From QPJE01 sp051747745 (GTDB lineage Bacteria > Bacillota > Halanaerobiia > Halanaerobiales > Halanaerobiaceae), in the NCBI GenBank assembly GCA_051747745.1, contig JBNJGL010000017.1, forward strand, positions 1 to 40,622: DNA of 40,622 nucleotides. The letters run 5' to 3'. The first letter of the stretch is position 1. Every line of letters starts with the position of its first letter. Shown piece after piece: positions 1-8,642 of the stretch. Made by a program: the position numbers and the translations under genes. Below the pieces are notes generated by a model that ran no database searches, was not told where the DNA came from, and was given only the letters and a program-made list of their open reading frames with translations.

Positions 1-993
1 TTTAGAACTGCAGGCTGAACCGGTAGAAAGAAAAACACCTTCAGCTTCAAGAGCATGCAGCAGAGTCTCACCTCTGATACCCGGTACAGAAAAGTTTAAA
101 ATATGTGGTGCTCCCTGTTCCGGCGAATTTATAACTACATCTTCCATTTCACTTAAACTTTCATAAAGATGATTTCTTTTTTTATTTAGATCAGTATCTA
201 TATTATTATTCTTGCTTAAAACAGGGAGCTTTTTTACAGCAGGTATTAGACCTGCAATACCGGGAGTGTTTTCAGTACCCGGGCGAAGATTATTTTCTTG
301 ACCTCCACCCCAAAAAAGCGGCTTTAATTTAATATTTTCTCTTACATATAATGCACCAATGCCCTTAGGAGCATGAAATTTATGTCCACTAATGCTGTAT
401 AAATCTACTTTTGAATTTTTTAGATCTGTAAAAACCTTCCCAAATCCCTGAATCCCATCAACATGGAAAAAACAGAGGGGATTGATATTTTTAATTATCT
501 GTCCGATTTTTTCAATATTTTGTATAGAACCAAGTTCATTGTTAACCTGCATGATGCTTACAAGAACAGTTTCAGCATCAAGTGAATCTTTAAGCTGCTC
601 AATATCGATATATCCGTTTTGATCTGCTTTAATCCAGACAACCTCCCATCCCTGTTTCTCCAGTTCGGAAAATATATTTCTCACCGATGGATGTTCTATT
701 TCACTGGTTATAATTCTGCTGCCCCGGCTGCTGTAGTTTTCTGTAATTCCCTGTACTGCCAGATTATTGCTTTCTGTGCCGCCAGAAGTAAATATTATTT
801 CCTTTTTATTTACATGGAGGTAATTAGACAGCTCTTTTCTGGCTTTTTCAACAATTTTTTCTGCCTTAAGGCCAAGTCGGTGAACAGAAGATGGGTTGCC
901 GTAATTTTCAGTCAGCACTGAAGTAACTGCCTCCACTACATCATTATCAGCTGCTGTTGTAGCCGAATTATCAAGATAAACTTTTCTCAACAT
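1..993 (-). CDS. Cysteine desulfurase (NifS/IscS family), 3' end cut by window edge
   Basis: PLP enzyme that removes sulfur from cysteine for Fe-S clusters and other thio-cofactors; cytoplasmic. Reading the minus strand from the ATG at 993 gives 331 open codons to base 1, where the family is usually about 380-400 residues, so roughly the last 50 are missing. Visible: N-terminal YLDNSATT (6-13), TSGGTESNN (69-77), the PLP-lysine motif SGHKFHAPKG (K205), RPGTEN (237-242) and the active-site loop STGSACSS with Cys328. The start is supported by GAGGTG 6 nt upstream on the minus strand. It diverges from tatD. No scaffold (iscU) or tRNA-thiolation gene (mnmA) is visible beside it, so whether it serves Fe-S assembly or tRNA thiolation is open. 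Family is certain; the exact paralogue is not. Confidence 0.95.
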   Translation of the reverse strand, partial: MLRKVYLDNSATTAADNDVVEAVTSVLTENYGNPSSVHRLGLKAEKIVEKARKELSNYLHVNKKEIIFTSGGTESNNLAVQGITENYSSRGSRIITSEIEHPSVRNIFSELEKQGWEVVWIKADQNGYIDIEQLKDSLDAETVLVSIMQVNNELGSIQNIEKIGQIIKNINPLCFFHVDGIQGFGKVFTDLKNSKVDLYSISGHKFHAPKGIGALYVRENIKLKPLFWGGGQENNLRPGTENTPGIAGLIPAVKKLPVLSKNNNIDTDLNKKRNHLYESLSEMEDVVINSPEQGAPHILNFSVPGIRGETLLHALEAEGVFLSTGSACSSK

Positions 994-1276
994 TTTTTAC
1001 ACCTCTATATATAATAGGTTGATGTGTCCACTTTGTGGGAGAACCATAGATTTAAATTAAAATAATTTGGATTCTTTTGTATACACTCCATATTATAGCA
1101 CAGAAAATTATTCTATAAAATTTTTCTTTTTGCAGTCCTAAAATTAATTTTGTAGAAAACTCCTGCTATTTTAATTTTTAATATCACAAAAATGTGTTAT
1201 AATATATTTTAAAGATTGTTTTTTAAGAGAATTTTTTTATTTTACGGTTTGTTTTAGTTTTGAAGGAGGAAAAAAA
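994..1276. other. Divergent intergenic region, cysteine desulfurase / tatD
   Basis: No gene is seen in these 283 bases. On the minus strand an extended -10 (TGCTATAAT, TATAAT at 1097-1092) lies about 100 nt ahead of the desulfurase start, without a convincing -35. The leader between them can fold as a small hairpin (CCAC-AAA-GTGG, 1039-1029). The half nearer tatD is very AT rich and I could not pick out a clear + strand promoter. Confidence 0.4.
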
Positions 1277-2044
1277 TTGCATTTAATAGATACACATGCT
1301 CACCTGGATTCTGAAGATTTTGATGGAGACAGGGAACAGATTTTAAAAAGAGCTGCAGAAAAAGGAGTATATAAAATAGTTAATATTGGGGCAGATCTTA
1401 AATCAAGCAGAAAATCTGTGGAACTTGCCGAAAAATATGACAGTATATATGCCGCTGTAGGTGTACATCCACATGAAGCAGATACAGCATCTGATGAAGT
1501 TTTAAATGAGATTGCTGAATTGACCAAAAACAAAAAAGTGGCAGCTTTTGGAGAAATCGGTCTTGATTTTTACTATGATAACTCACCGAGAGATATTCAA
1601 AAAGATGTTTTTTTAAAACAGCTGCTGCTGGCTAAAGATTTAAATTTGCCGGTAGTAATACATTCTCGCTCTGCAGAAGAAGAAACTCTCGAGATTCTGG
1701 ATAAAGCATCACCTTTTCCTGAAGGAGTTATTTTTCACTGTTATGCATATGATGAAAGTTATGTAGATAAATTGATTGAGCGGGATTTTTATATTGCATT
1801 TGGGGGACTTTTAACTTTTCGGAATACTGATCCAATCAGAGAAGCATTTAAAAAAGTACCTTTAAATAGAGTTTTATTTGAAACAGATTCTCCTTATCTG
1901 ACTCCTGCACCGTTCAGAGGTAAAAGAAATGAACCTGCTTATGTAGAATATGTACTTAAAAAGGCAGCAGTAATAAGGCGAATCAGAGAAGGAGAACTGG
2001 CAGATATAACTACTGAAAATGCCGAAAGGATATATAATATTTAA
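1277..2044 (+). CDS. tatD: TatD-family metal-dependent hydrolase (DNase/deaminated-D-amino-acid-type)
   Basis: TIM-barrel metallohydrolase of the TatD/YabD/YcfH family; characterised members are DNases or 3'-5' exonucleases. The 255-residue length is typical. Metal ligands are in the expected order: H7 and H9 in THAHLD, E93 in GEIGLD, H129 in VIHSR, H154 in IFHCYA and D204 in FETDSPYL. It starts with TTG at 1277 behind GAAGGAGG (8 nt spacing); no ATG lies near the THAHLD motif. It heads the Bacillus-like order tatD...rsmA...veg, though here five genes separate it from rsmA and no RNase M5 gene (rnmV) follows. A GTG/TTG-started oxidoreductase begins about 20 nt downstream and is probably co-transcribed. 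Family assignment is firm; the physiological substrate is not known from sequence. Confidence 0.93.
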   Translation: MHLIDTHAHLDSEDFDGDREQILKRAAEKGVYKIVNIGADLKSSRKSVELAEKYDSIYAAVGVHPHEADTASDEVLNEIAELTKNKKVAAFGEIGLDFYYDNSPRDIQKDVFLKQLLLAKDLNLPVVIHSRSAEEETLEILDKASPFPEGVIFHCYAYDESYVDKLIERDFYIAFGGLLTFRNTDPIREAFKKVPLNRVLFETDSPYLTPAPFRGKRNEPAYVEYVLKKAAVIRRIREGELADITTENAERIYNI

Positions 2045-2064
2045 ATTATCGGGGAGTGGTCAAT

Positions 2065-2973
2065 TTGAAGGTAGGGGTAATTGGTCTCGGTGATATAGCT
2101 CAAAAAGCATATCTTCCAATAATAACTTCTATGACAGATGTAGATCCTGTGTTTTGTACAAGAACAAGAAGTGTGCTGCATAAATTGAGTGACAAATACC
2201 ATGTTGAGAGAAAAGTTGAATCTGTTGATGAACTTCTCAAGCTTGATATTGAAGCTGCATTTGTTCATACAGCCACAGAAGCACATTATAAAATCACAAA
2301 AAAACTGCTAAATAGTGGGATTCATACTTATGTAGATAAACCGGCTGCGTATTCTTATAAAGAAGTTGAAGAAATGGTAGAACTTGCCCGAAAAAAGGAT
2401 CTTGTTTTTATGACAGGCTTTAACCGCCGCTATGTCCCTACTTATAAGGAATTAAGTGATATAAAAGGCCCTAAGATAATTATTATGGAAAAAAACAGAG
2501 AATTTTTGCCTGATTCTCCCAGAACAATGATTTTTGATGATTTTATCCATGTTGTTGATACACTGAGATATATGCTGGATAAGGAAGTAGAAGAGATTGA
2601 TGTAGATACTGTTTTAAGGGGAAATAATCTCATTCGTTTAATTTTAATTTTAAAGAGTGGGGAAAACACCGCGGTTGGAATTATGAATAGAGATAATGCT
2701 GTTACAGAGGAAGAACTGGAAATTATAGGTCCAGGAAGAAAGAAAAAGGTTAAAAATATAACCGAGATTACTGATTTTAAAAATAATGGAGAGCATATTA
2801 AGAATGTATCTGGCTGGAATAGGATGGAATATAATAGAGGGTTTGTAGATCTGGTTAAAAAGTTTCTGCAGATGGTAGAAGAAGGTTCAGTAGAAGAAGA
2901 GAATCTTGAAGCTGATTTAAAGACACATAAGATATGTGAGGATATTTTAAAATCTGTAAATCTTTCCGGGTGA
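2065..2973 (+). CDS. Gfo/Idh/MocA-family NAD(P)-dependent oxidoreductase
   Basis: Predicted dehydrogenase with an N-terminal Rossmann fold: VGVIGLGDIAQKAYLP carries the dinucleotide-binding glycines, and YVDKPAAYSY (about 90-100) matches the EKP-like motif of the family, followed by MTGFNRRYVP. The C-terminal half is the usual alpha/beta domain. Length about 302 residues, slightly short for the family (330-350). I chose the TTG at 2065 because GGGGAG at 2051-2056 sits 8 nt ahead and translation then begins MKVGVIGLG; a GTG at 2056 in the same frame would lie inside the ribosome binding site. The substrate (sugar, inositol or similar) cannot be told. It follows tatD by 20 nt. Family is clear; the specific function is unknown. 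Confidence 0.88.
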   Translation: MKVGVIGLGDIAQKAYLPIITSMTDVDPVFCTRTRSVLHKLSDKYHVERKVESVDELLKLDIEAAFVHTATEAHYKITKKLLNSGIHTYVDKPAAYSYKEVEEMVELARKKDLVFMTGFNRRYVPTYKELSDIKGPKIIIMEKNREFLPDSPRTMIFDDFIHVVDTLRYMLDKEVEEIDVDTVLRGNNLIRLILILKSGENTAVGIMNRDNAVTEEELEIIGPGRKKKVKNITEITDFKNNGEHIKNVSGWNRMEYNRGFVDLVKKFLQMVEEGSVEEENLEADLKTHKICEDILKSVNLSG

Positions 2974-3111
2974 ATAAAAGTTTAAATGAAGTTTTTAGAT
3001 GTTTTAGACAGATAAATTATAGTACAGGCAATTTGAAAATTATCAGTTTCTGGATGTTTTTAATATAAAATTAATGCTAGTGTGGACAGAAAGAAGCTTA
3101 GGAGGAACAAT

Positions 3112-4431
3112 ATGGTTGTTAAAACAGAGGTAGAGATAGGTATACAAAAAAATGAAAAAGGTGAAATTGTAATCGGTCAATTTAAGGCTTCAGAACTTGC
3201 CGAAAAATATGGAACACCACTTTTAGTTTATAATGAACAGGTGCTCAGAGAAATTATGCAGCAGTATGTTGATGGATTTAAAAAATATTATCCACAGGGT
3301 AGGGCTGTTTATGCAGGCAAGGCATTTCTGTCCCGTACTATATGCAGAATAGCAGATGAAGAGGGACTTGGTCTTGATGTAGTTTCAGGTGGAGAGATAT
3401 ACACTGCACTTAAAGCTGGTTTTCCAGCAGAAAAAATGATTTTTCACGGTAATAATAAACTGCCTCAGGAGCTGGAAATGGGTGTTAAAGCAGGTCTTGG
3501 TCTTTTTGTTATCGACAATGAAGAAGAAATTTATGAACTGCGGAGAAAAGCAGAAGAAATAGGGAAAAAAGTTGATGCTTTAATTAGAATTGCACCTGGG
3601 ATAGATGTTGATACACATAAATATATAAAAACAGGTAGTGAAGACAGCAAATTTGGGATCAGTCTAAAAGCTGACAGGATATTTGATATTCTGGAGAAGA
3701 TGGCTGATGATGAATTTGTTAATATCAGAGGTTTCCATGCTCATATTGGTTCTCAAATTAAAAATGGAGACAGCTACAGTGAGCTCATTAGAAAAGTATT
3801 TTTGTTTTTTGATAAAATAAGAGATAAACTTGGTCTGGTTTATGAAGTGCTTGATTTAGGTGGTGGAGTTGGAATAGATACAATGGGAAATTTAAATGTG
3901 TCGATTCCTGATCTAATTTCAGAACTTGCAGATATAGTTAAAGAAGAAGCTAAAAAGTTTGATTATCCTCTTCCTGAAATAATTATGGAGCCGGGCAGAT
4001 CAATTGCTGGTCCAGCTGGAATTACTCTTTACAGAGCTGGTTACAGCAAGGAAACCCCCAGTGGAAAAAAATATATCTCAGTGGACGGAGGAATGACTGA
4101 CAATATTAGGCCGGCATTGTATGAAGCAAATTATGAGGCTCATGTTGATGGGAAACCGGACAGTGAAGAAAAAGAGACTATTACAATTGCGGGAAAATGC
4201 TGTGAAAGTGGAGATATTATGATAGAAGATGCCAGAATTCACCCTGTAAAGAGCGGTGATATAGTGGCAGTACCTGCAACCGGGGCTTATACTTATTCTA
4301 TGTCCAGTAATTATAATGGTATACCCAGACCTGCTGTGGTTCTTATTGATAGAGATAATGACAATCTGATAATAAAGCGCGAGAGTTACTCTGACCTGAT
4401 TAACAGAGATATTGTGCCAGAAAATTATTAA
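3112..4431 (+). CDS. lysA: Diaminopimelate decarboxylase
   Basis: PLP-dependent fold-type III decarboxylase making L-lysine from meso-diaminopimelate, the last lysine step. With the ATG at 3112 the protein has 439 residues. Visible: PLP lysine K70 in YAGKAFLS, HIGSQ (211-215), the glycine-rich GGGVGID (250-256), EPGRS (293-297) and the catalytic CCESGD (C364). An upstream in-frame start at 3082 would add 10 residues, but AGGAGG at 3100-3105 is 6 nt before the 3112 ATG and decides the start. It is followed 16 nt later by a YkfC-like murein-peptide endopeptidase and then a YkfB-like epimerase, suggesting that diaminopimelate recovered from wall peptides is used here. No lysine riboswitch can fit in the 138-nt upstream gap. 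Function is confident. Confidence 0.95.
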   Translation: MVVKTEVEIGIQKNEKGEIVIGQFKASELAEKYGTPLLVYNEQVLREIMQQYVDGFKKYYPQGRAVYAGKAFLSRTICRIADEEGLGLDVVSGGEIYTALKAGFPAEKMIFHGNNKLPQELEMGVKAGLGLFVIDNEEEIYELRRKAEEIGKKVDALIRIAPGIDVDTHKYIKTGSEDSKFGISLKADRIFDILEKMADDEFVNIRGFHAHIGSQIKNGDSYSELIRKVFLFFDKIRDKLGLVYEVLDLGGGVGIDTMGNLNVSIPDLISELADIVKEEAKKFDYPLPEIIMEPGRSIAGPAGITLYRAGYSKETPSGKKYISVDGGMTDNIRPALYEANYEAHVDGKPDSEEKETITIAGKCCESGDIMIEDARIHPVKSGDIVAVPATGAYTYSMSSNYNGIPRPAVVLIDRDNDNLIIKRESYSDLINRDIVPENY

Positions 4432-4447
4432 ATTCGAGGGTGTTTTT

Positions 4448-5791
4448 ATGCAGAAATTACTGCCTCCAAAGGTAAAAAAACAATATTATAATGCTGAATT
4501 CTGGATAAAAAAGATCTCTGATTCAGATACTGTACTTCTTAAAAATGATGATATTACAACTTTGAATTATGAAACATATAAGAAGATGAAATCATCCGGT
4601 AAAGGAGATCAATATCGGATTTTTAAAAAGCTGGCTGATAAATTAACTCTTCAGGAAGTGAAAGAAAAATTCGATCTTTTTTCTGCTGAAGAGAATTTTC
4701 CTGTCGGTGATTTTTTTGATAAACAGGGAACGATAATTACAGATGATGAAAAAGAAGAGATTATAGCTAATACTGATTTAGAACAGATATCGGCCGTTAA
4801 TTTAAAATATGGTTTAACTGTAAGAAGGAGCTCTATTAGAGCATTCCCTACAGATATGATTTTTGCCCGCAGCCCAGAAAAAACTGATGTTGATTTGATG
4901 CAGCTTACTGCTGTTTCTCCAGCTGAACCGTTATTGATTCTACACGAAAGCCGTGATAAGAGGTGGCTTTATGTACAGACAAAAATATATTCAGGCTGGA
5001 TAAAAAAAGAAAATACAGCTGCTGCTGATAATGCTGAAATTATTGAAGAATATTTAAAAAAACCTTATCTTGTTGTACTAGGAAGCCGTGTTAGAACAGA
5101 ACCGGACCCTTTTGCAGACGATAATGAAGTAATAGAATTTCAGATGGGAGATAAAATCAGACTGGCCAGCCATGAAAAAGGAAAAACTCTTCAGGAAGGC
5201 AATCTCCATTCACAGGCAGATACGGGCAGTTATGCAGTACTACTCCCAAAAAGGGATAAAAACGGGAAATTAATCTTTCAAAAAGCACTTTTAGCTTACT
5301 CGGCAGATATAAAAGAATCATTTTTGCCGTATACAAGAGCCAATATTATTAGACAGGCTTTTAAAATGATGGGAGAACGCTATGGATGGGGAGGAATGTT
5401 TAACCGCAGGGATTGTTCCCGTTTTGTTTTGGATATTTACCGCAGTTTTGCTGTTGATCTTCCCCGGGACGCTGGTGTTCAGGAAGAATATGCGGCAGGT
5501 AGAAAGATTGTATTTAATGGAAGTATTGAAGAAAGAAAAGAAATATTACAGCTTATTCAGCCAGGTGATGTAATATATATGCCGGGTCATGTTGTAATAT
5601 ATTTAGGAGAAGATAAAGGCAGACATTTTATTATTCACGCCGGTGCCGGTTATGCTGTTAAGACAGCAGAAGGAGAATATCAGGATATGTCGGCTCATTC
5701 GGTATTTATCTGTGATTTAGAACAGGAAATGATGCAGAAGAAGGGGAAAAAATATTTGGAACATTTTACTTCTGCCAGAAAATTTTATTAA
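4448..5791 (+). CDS. NlpC/P60 endopeptidase with SH3b domain, YkfC-like (gamma-D-glutamyl-L-diamino acid endopeptidase)
   Basis: Likely cleaves gamma-D-Glu-diaminopimelate bonds in recycled murein peptides. The protein has 447 residues and no signal peptide, so it is probably cytoplasmic like YkfC. An N-terminal helical region (1-115, N_NLPC_P60-like) leads to an SH3b stretch (about 120-190) and a second SH3-like part (200-290). The C-terminal NlpC/P60 domain has WGGMFNRRDCSRF with catalytic C323, PGHVVIYLG with H381 and a third polar residue at H397. The ATG at 4448, behind GAGGG at 4436-4440, is preferred over an in-frame ATG at 4412 inside lysA. A YkfB-like epimerase follows 17 nt later, the same pairing as in Bacillus ykf. 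Domain calls are firm; substrate is inferred from family and neighbours. Confidence 0.87.
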   Translation: MQKLLPPKVKKQYYNAEFWIKKISDSDTVLLKNDDITTLNYETYKKMKSSGKGDQYRIFKKLADKLTLQEVKEKFDLFSAEENFPVGDFFDKQGTIITDDEKEEIIANTDLEQISAVNLKYGLTVRRSSIRAFPTDMIFARSPEKTDVDLMQLTAVSPAEPLLILHESRDKRWLYVQTKIYSGWIKKENTAAADNAEIIEEYLKKPYLVVLGSRVRTEPDPFADDNEVIEFQMGDKIRLASHEKGKTLQEGNLHSQADTGSYAVLLPKRDKNGKLIFQKALLAYSADIKESFLPYTRANIIRQAFKMMGERYGWGGMFNRRDCSRFVLDIYRSFAVDLPRDAGVQEEYAAGRKIVFNGSIEERKEILQLIQPGDVIYMPGHVVIYLGEDKGRHFIIHAGAGYAVKTAEGEYQDMSAHSVFICDLEQEMMQKKGKKYLEHFTSARKFY

Positions 5792-5808
5792 TTTTAAGGA
5801 GGAAAAGT

Positions 5809-6897
5809 ATGAAGATTAAAGATTTAAGAATGTTTCACCTCAGTATACCTTTAAAAAAGCCTTTTAAAACAGCTCTGAGAACGGTAGAATCTGCTGAAGA
5901 TACTGTGATAATTATAGAAGGAGAAAAAGGTCTTTTAGGATTTGGAGAAGCACCTCCTACTGCAGTAATAACCGGTGATATAAATCCAGGTATTAGAGGT
6001 ATAATTAAAGAAAAGGTTGCTCCCAGAATTATCGGAGAAGATATAGAAAACCTGGAAAAGCTGCTTCATATTGTTGATAAAGCTGCTGTAGGCAATTCAA
6101 GCGCAAAAGCTGCTGTAGATATGGCTCTATATGATCTTTTTGCCCGTAGATATAATATTCCTCTTTTTAGACTGCTGGGAGGAAACAGCAATCAAATAAT
6201 GACTGATCTCACAATTAGTGTTAATGATGCAGATGAAATGGCAGAAGATGCAGTTAAAGCTGTTAATGAAGGATATAAAACTCTCAAAATGAAAGTTGGG
6301 AAGGGAAGGGATAAAGATCTTCAAAGAGTCAGGGCTGTGCGAGAGGCAGTTGGTCCGGATATTGCTATTAGGCTGGATGCCAATCAGGGCTGGGAGGCTA
6401 AAGAAGCAGCTGGACTTATAAAAGAGATGGAAGATTTGGGATTGAATTTAGAACTTGTAGAACAGCCGGTTCCAGCTGGAGATCTGGAAGGTTTAAAATA
6501 TGTGACAGAAAATGTAATGACTAAAATAATGGCTGATGAAAGTTTATTTAGTCCTGCTAATGCTTTTTTACTTTTGAAAATGAAAGCATGTGATCTGCTG
6601 AATATTAAGCTTATGAAATCAGGTGGAATTTATAATGCAGATCAGATTAATTCTATTGCTGAAGCCTGGGGAGTAGAATGTATGGTGGGCAGTATGCTGG
6701 AAAGCAAGATTTCTGTTACAGCGGCAGCTCATCTGGGTGCAGCACATAAGAATATTACTAGATTTGACCTTGATGCTCCCAGTCTGCTGGCAGAAGATCC
6801 TGTACAGGGAGGCATGAAAATTGATGGCCCTGTTATAACACTGCCGGAAAAACCTGGACTGGGTATAGATGAAGTAGCAGGTTTAAAAGAAGTTTAA
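5809..6897 (+). CDS. Dipeptide epimerase, YkfB-like (L-Ala-D/L-Glu epimerase), enolase superfamily
   Basis: Muconate-lactonizing subgroup enzyme of 362 residues that should invert L-Ala-D-Glu from murein to L-Ala-L-Glu for degradation. Catalytic residues are where the B. subtilis enzyme has them: the KxK acid/base pair K160/K162 (LKMKVG), metal ligands D190 (RLDANQGW), E218 (VEQPV) and D243 (MADES), and the opposing lysine K267 (IKLMKSGG). The ATG at 5809 has TAAGGAGGAAAAGT directly before it. It is the last gene of the lysA-endopeptidase-epimerase set, with spacing of 17 nt. Other dipeptide epimerases of the family use different dipeptides, so the Ala-Glu assignment rests on the YkfC-like neighbour. 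Superfamily and epimerase type are near certain. Confidence 0.9.
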   Translation: MKIKDLRMFHLSIPLKKPFKTALRTVESAEDTVIIIEGEKGLLGFGEAPPTAVITGDINPGIRGIIKEKVAPRIIGEDIENLEKLLHIVDKAAVGNSSAKAAVDMALYDLFARRYNIPLFRLLGGNSNQIMTDLTISVNDADEMAEDAVKAVNEGYKTLKMKVGKGRDKDLQRVRAVREAVGPDIAIRLDANQGWEAKEAAGLIKEMEDLGLNLELVEQPVPAGDLEGLKYVTENVMTKIMADESLFSPANAFLLLKMKACDLLNIKLMKSGGIYNADQINSIAEAWGVECMVGSMLESKISVTAAAHLGAAHKNITRFDLDAPSLLAEDPVQGGMKIDGPVITLPEKPGLGIDEVAGLKEV

Positions 6898-6965
6898 TCT
6901 GTAAAATCGGTGACTGTAATTTTGAACTGACTTACATAAAATATATGAAGAAGGAGTGATAGCAG

Positions 6966-7610
6966 ATGAAATTTTTTATTGATACAGCTAATATCGATGA
7001 AATTGAAGAAATAAGAAAATGGGGTATTTTAAGAGGTGTTACTACTAATCCCAGTTTAATTGCAAAAGAGGGAAATGTAGAATTTGAAGATGTTATAAAA
7101 CAGATTACTGATCTGGTGCCTGGCCCTATTAGTGCAGAAGTAGTTGGTCTGGAAACCGAGCAGATGGTCAGTGAAGCAAGAGAACTGGCTAAAATAGCTG
7201 ACAATGTAGTTGTAAAAATTCCGATGACTGCAGAAGGACTGGCTGCTGTTAATATTTTATCTGATGAAGGTATAAAGACAAATGTTACTTTAGTATTTTC
7301 TGCAAATCAGGCACTGCTTGCTGCAGGTGCGGGGGCTACTTATGTTAGTCCATTTATTGGAAGACTTGACGATATAGGTCATGAAGGAATAGATATTGTG
7401 GAAGATATTGCGGATGTATTTTACACTTTTGGTATTGAAACAGAAATTATAGCGGCAAGTATCCGTCATCCTCAGCATGTTATTTCTGCTGCAAAAGCCG
7501 GTGCTGATATTGCTACAGTTCCATATAATGTGTTTAAGAAAATGCTTAAACATCCCAAGACAGATGAAGGAATAGAAAAATTTCTTGCTGACTGGGAAAG
7601 CCGCAGTTAA
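6966..7610 (+). CDS. Transaldolase / fructose-6-phosphate aldolase (TalC/Fsa type)
   Basis: Small TIM-barrel class I aldolase of 214 residues, the length of the TalC/FSA group. Visible: MKFFIDTAN at the N-terminus, GVTTNPSLI (24-32), the Schiff-base lysine K84 in VVKIPMT, and AASIRHPQHV near residue 165. It would move dihydroxyacetone units between sugar phosphates (transaldolase) or cleave fructose 6-phosphate; Firmicute members of this length often act as true transaldolases, so the reaction is left open. GAAGGAG sits 9 nt before the ATG. It is separated from the epimerase by 68 nt and closed by a strong terminator at 7627-7655, so it ends the transcription unit that begins upstream or forms its own. 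Confidence 0.92.
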   Translation: MKFFIDTANIDEIEEIRKWGILRGVTTNPSLIAKEGNVEFEDVIKQITDLVPGPISAEVVGLETEQMVSEARELAKIADNVVVKIPMTAEGLAAVNILSDEGIKTNVTLVFSANQALLAAGAGATYVSPFIGRLDDIGHEGIDIVEDIADVFYTFGIETEIIAASIRHPQHVISAAKAGADIATVPYNVFKKMLKHPKTDEGIEKFLADWESRS

Positions 7611-7626
7611 TCTGATCCATACAATA

Positions 7627-7655
7627 AACCTGGCAGTTAGAGCTGTCGGGTTTTT
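7627..7655 (+). terminator. Rho-independent terminator after transaldolase gene
   Basis: A 10-bp stem, AACCTGGCAG (7627-7636) with CTGTCGGGTT (7643-7652), contains two G-T wobbles and a 6-nt loop, and runs into TTTTTC. It lies 17 nt after the transaldolase stop. Confidence 0.85.
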
Positions 7656-7734
7656 CTTTGCCAGAATAGTTTAATTATGATAAAATTATCGGTGAAAGTT
7701 AATTATAGAATTATTAAAGGATGATTTATAGGAG

Positions 7735-8628
7735 ATGAAAAAAAATATTGCCACACCCAGTGGGACAAAAAAGATTTTAAATGAATATGGAATTGATCTA
7801 AAAAAAGGTCTGGGACAGAATTTTTTAATCGATAGAAATATTGTAAATAAAATTATTGATGAATCCGAAATTGAAGGTGATGAATTTCTTATAGAAATCG
7901 GTCCGGGAATAGGTTCTCTTACAGAGGAACTGCTGGAAAGCCTGGATGATGGACTGCTGTTTGCTGTCGAAAAGGATAAGAGAATGGTTGAAGTGCTTGA
8001 AGACATTTTTGCAGATGCAGACAATCTTATTTTGATTACTGAAGATGCTTTAAACATTAACTGGACAGAGATGCTGAAAAAATATAATATAGATAACAGG
8101 AGAATAAAACTCGCCGCAAATCTTCCCTATTATGTTACTACACCGATTATTATGTCACTTCTTGAAAGTGAAGTGAATTTTGAGTCTATGATTTTTATGG
8201 TTCAGAGAGAAGTTGGAGAGAGGATATGTGCTGGCCCTGATGAGGGTAAAACATTTGGCTCTTTAAGTGTTGCAGTTCAGTTTTATATGGATGCGGAAAT
8301 GATTCATAGAGTTCCCTCATCTGTATTTATTCCGCAGCCTGATGTAGAATCTGTTTTAGTTAAACTCAATCCACATAGAAATAATTTATATAGAAAAAAA
8401 GCTGTTAATAAAGATTTTTTCTTTCAAATTATGCATTCAATATTTCAACAGCGGAGAAAAACAATAAGAAATAGTTTGTCTAAGTCTTCCCTAATCGATA
8501 TTGAACGTGATATAATTACTCAGGCTCTAAAAAATAATAATATTGATCTTAAAAAAAGGGGAGAAAAATTAACTATTTTAGAAATGATTGAGCTCAGTAA
8601 TGAAATCTACCATTTGCTCGGAAACTGA
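7735..8628 (+). CDS. rsmA: 16S rRNA (A1518/A1519 N6) dimethyltransferase
   Basis: KsgA/RsmA dimethylates the two adjacent adenines in helix 45 of 16S rRNA late in 30S assembly. The protein has 297 residues. Visible: GLGQNFL (25-31), SAM motif I EIGPGIGSLT (54-63), acidic E79 in AVEKD, EDA (103-105) and motif IV NLPYYVTTP (129-137). The N-terminus MKKNIATPSGTKKIL matches the Bacillus pattern MNKDIATP, which supports the ATG at 7735. The only close Shine-Dalgarno-like block, AGGAG, abuts that ATG with no spacer; AAAGG at 7716-7720 lies about 14 nt upstream, so initiation may be weak or unusual. RNase M5 (rnmV), normally just upstream in Firmicutes, is absent here. A possible promoter is TTGCCA (7658) with TAAAAT (7681), 17-nt spacing. 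Confidence 0.96.
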   Translation: MKKNIATPSGTKKILNEYGIDLKKGLGQNFLIDRNIVNKIIDESEIEGDEFLIEIGPGIGSLTEELLESLDDGLLFAVEKDKRMVEVLEDIFADADNLILITEDALNINWTEMLKKYNIDNRRIKLAANLPYYVTTPIIMSLLESEVNFESMIFMVQREVGERICAGPDEGKTFGSLSVAVQFYMDAEMIHRVPSSVFIPQPDVESVLVKLNPHRNNLYRKKAVNKDFFFQIMHSIFQQRRKTIRNSLSKSSLIDIERDIITQALKNNNIDLKKRGEKLTILEMIELSNEIYHLLGN

Positions 8629-8642
8629 AAGCAGGTGAAATA

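Noticed and set aside
619..921. 100-codon open frame on the + strand
   Set aside because: It lies antisense within the cysteine desulfurase, which has full family motifs; the translation resembles no family.
1020..1031. 12-mer TGATGTGTCCAC also found at 39624-39635
   Set aside because: Considered as IS-end remnants. A repeated 12-mer is expected by chance many times in 40 kb, and neither copy has a partner inverted repeat or transposase fragment.
2974..3111. Possible lysine riboswitch before lysA
   Set aside because: The gap is only 138 nt, and no conserved riboswitch core or terminator hairpin is visible.
5382..5573. 63-codon + strand frame within the YkfC-like gene
   Set aside because: Out of frame inside the catalytic domain and has no support of its own.
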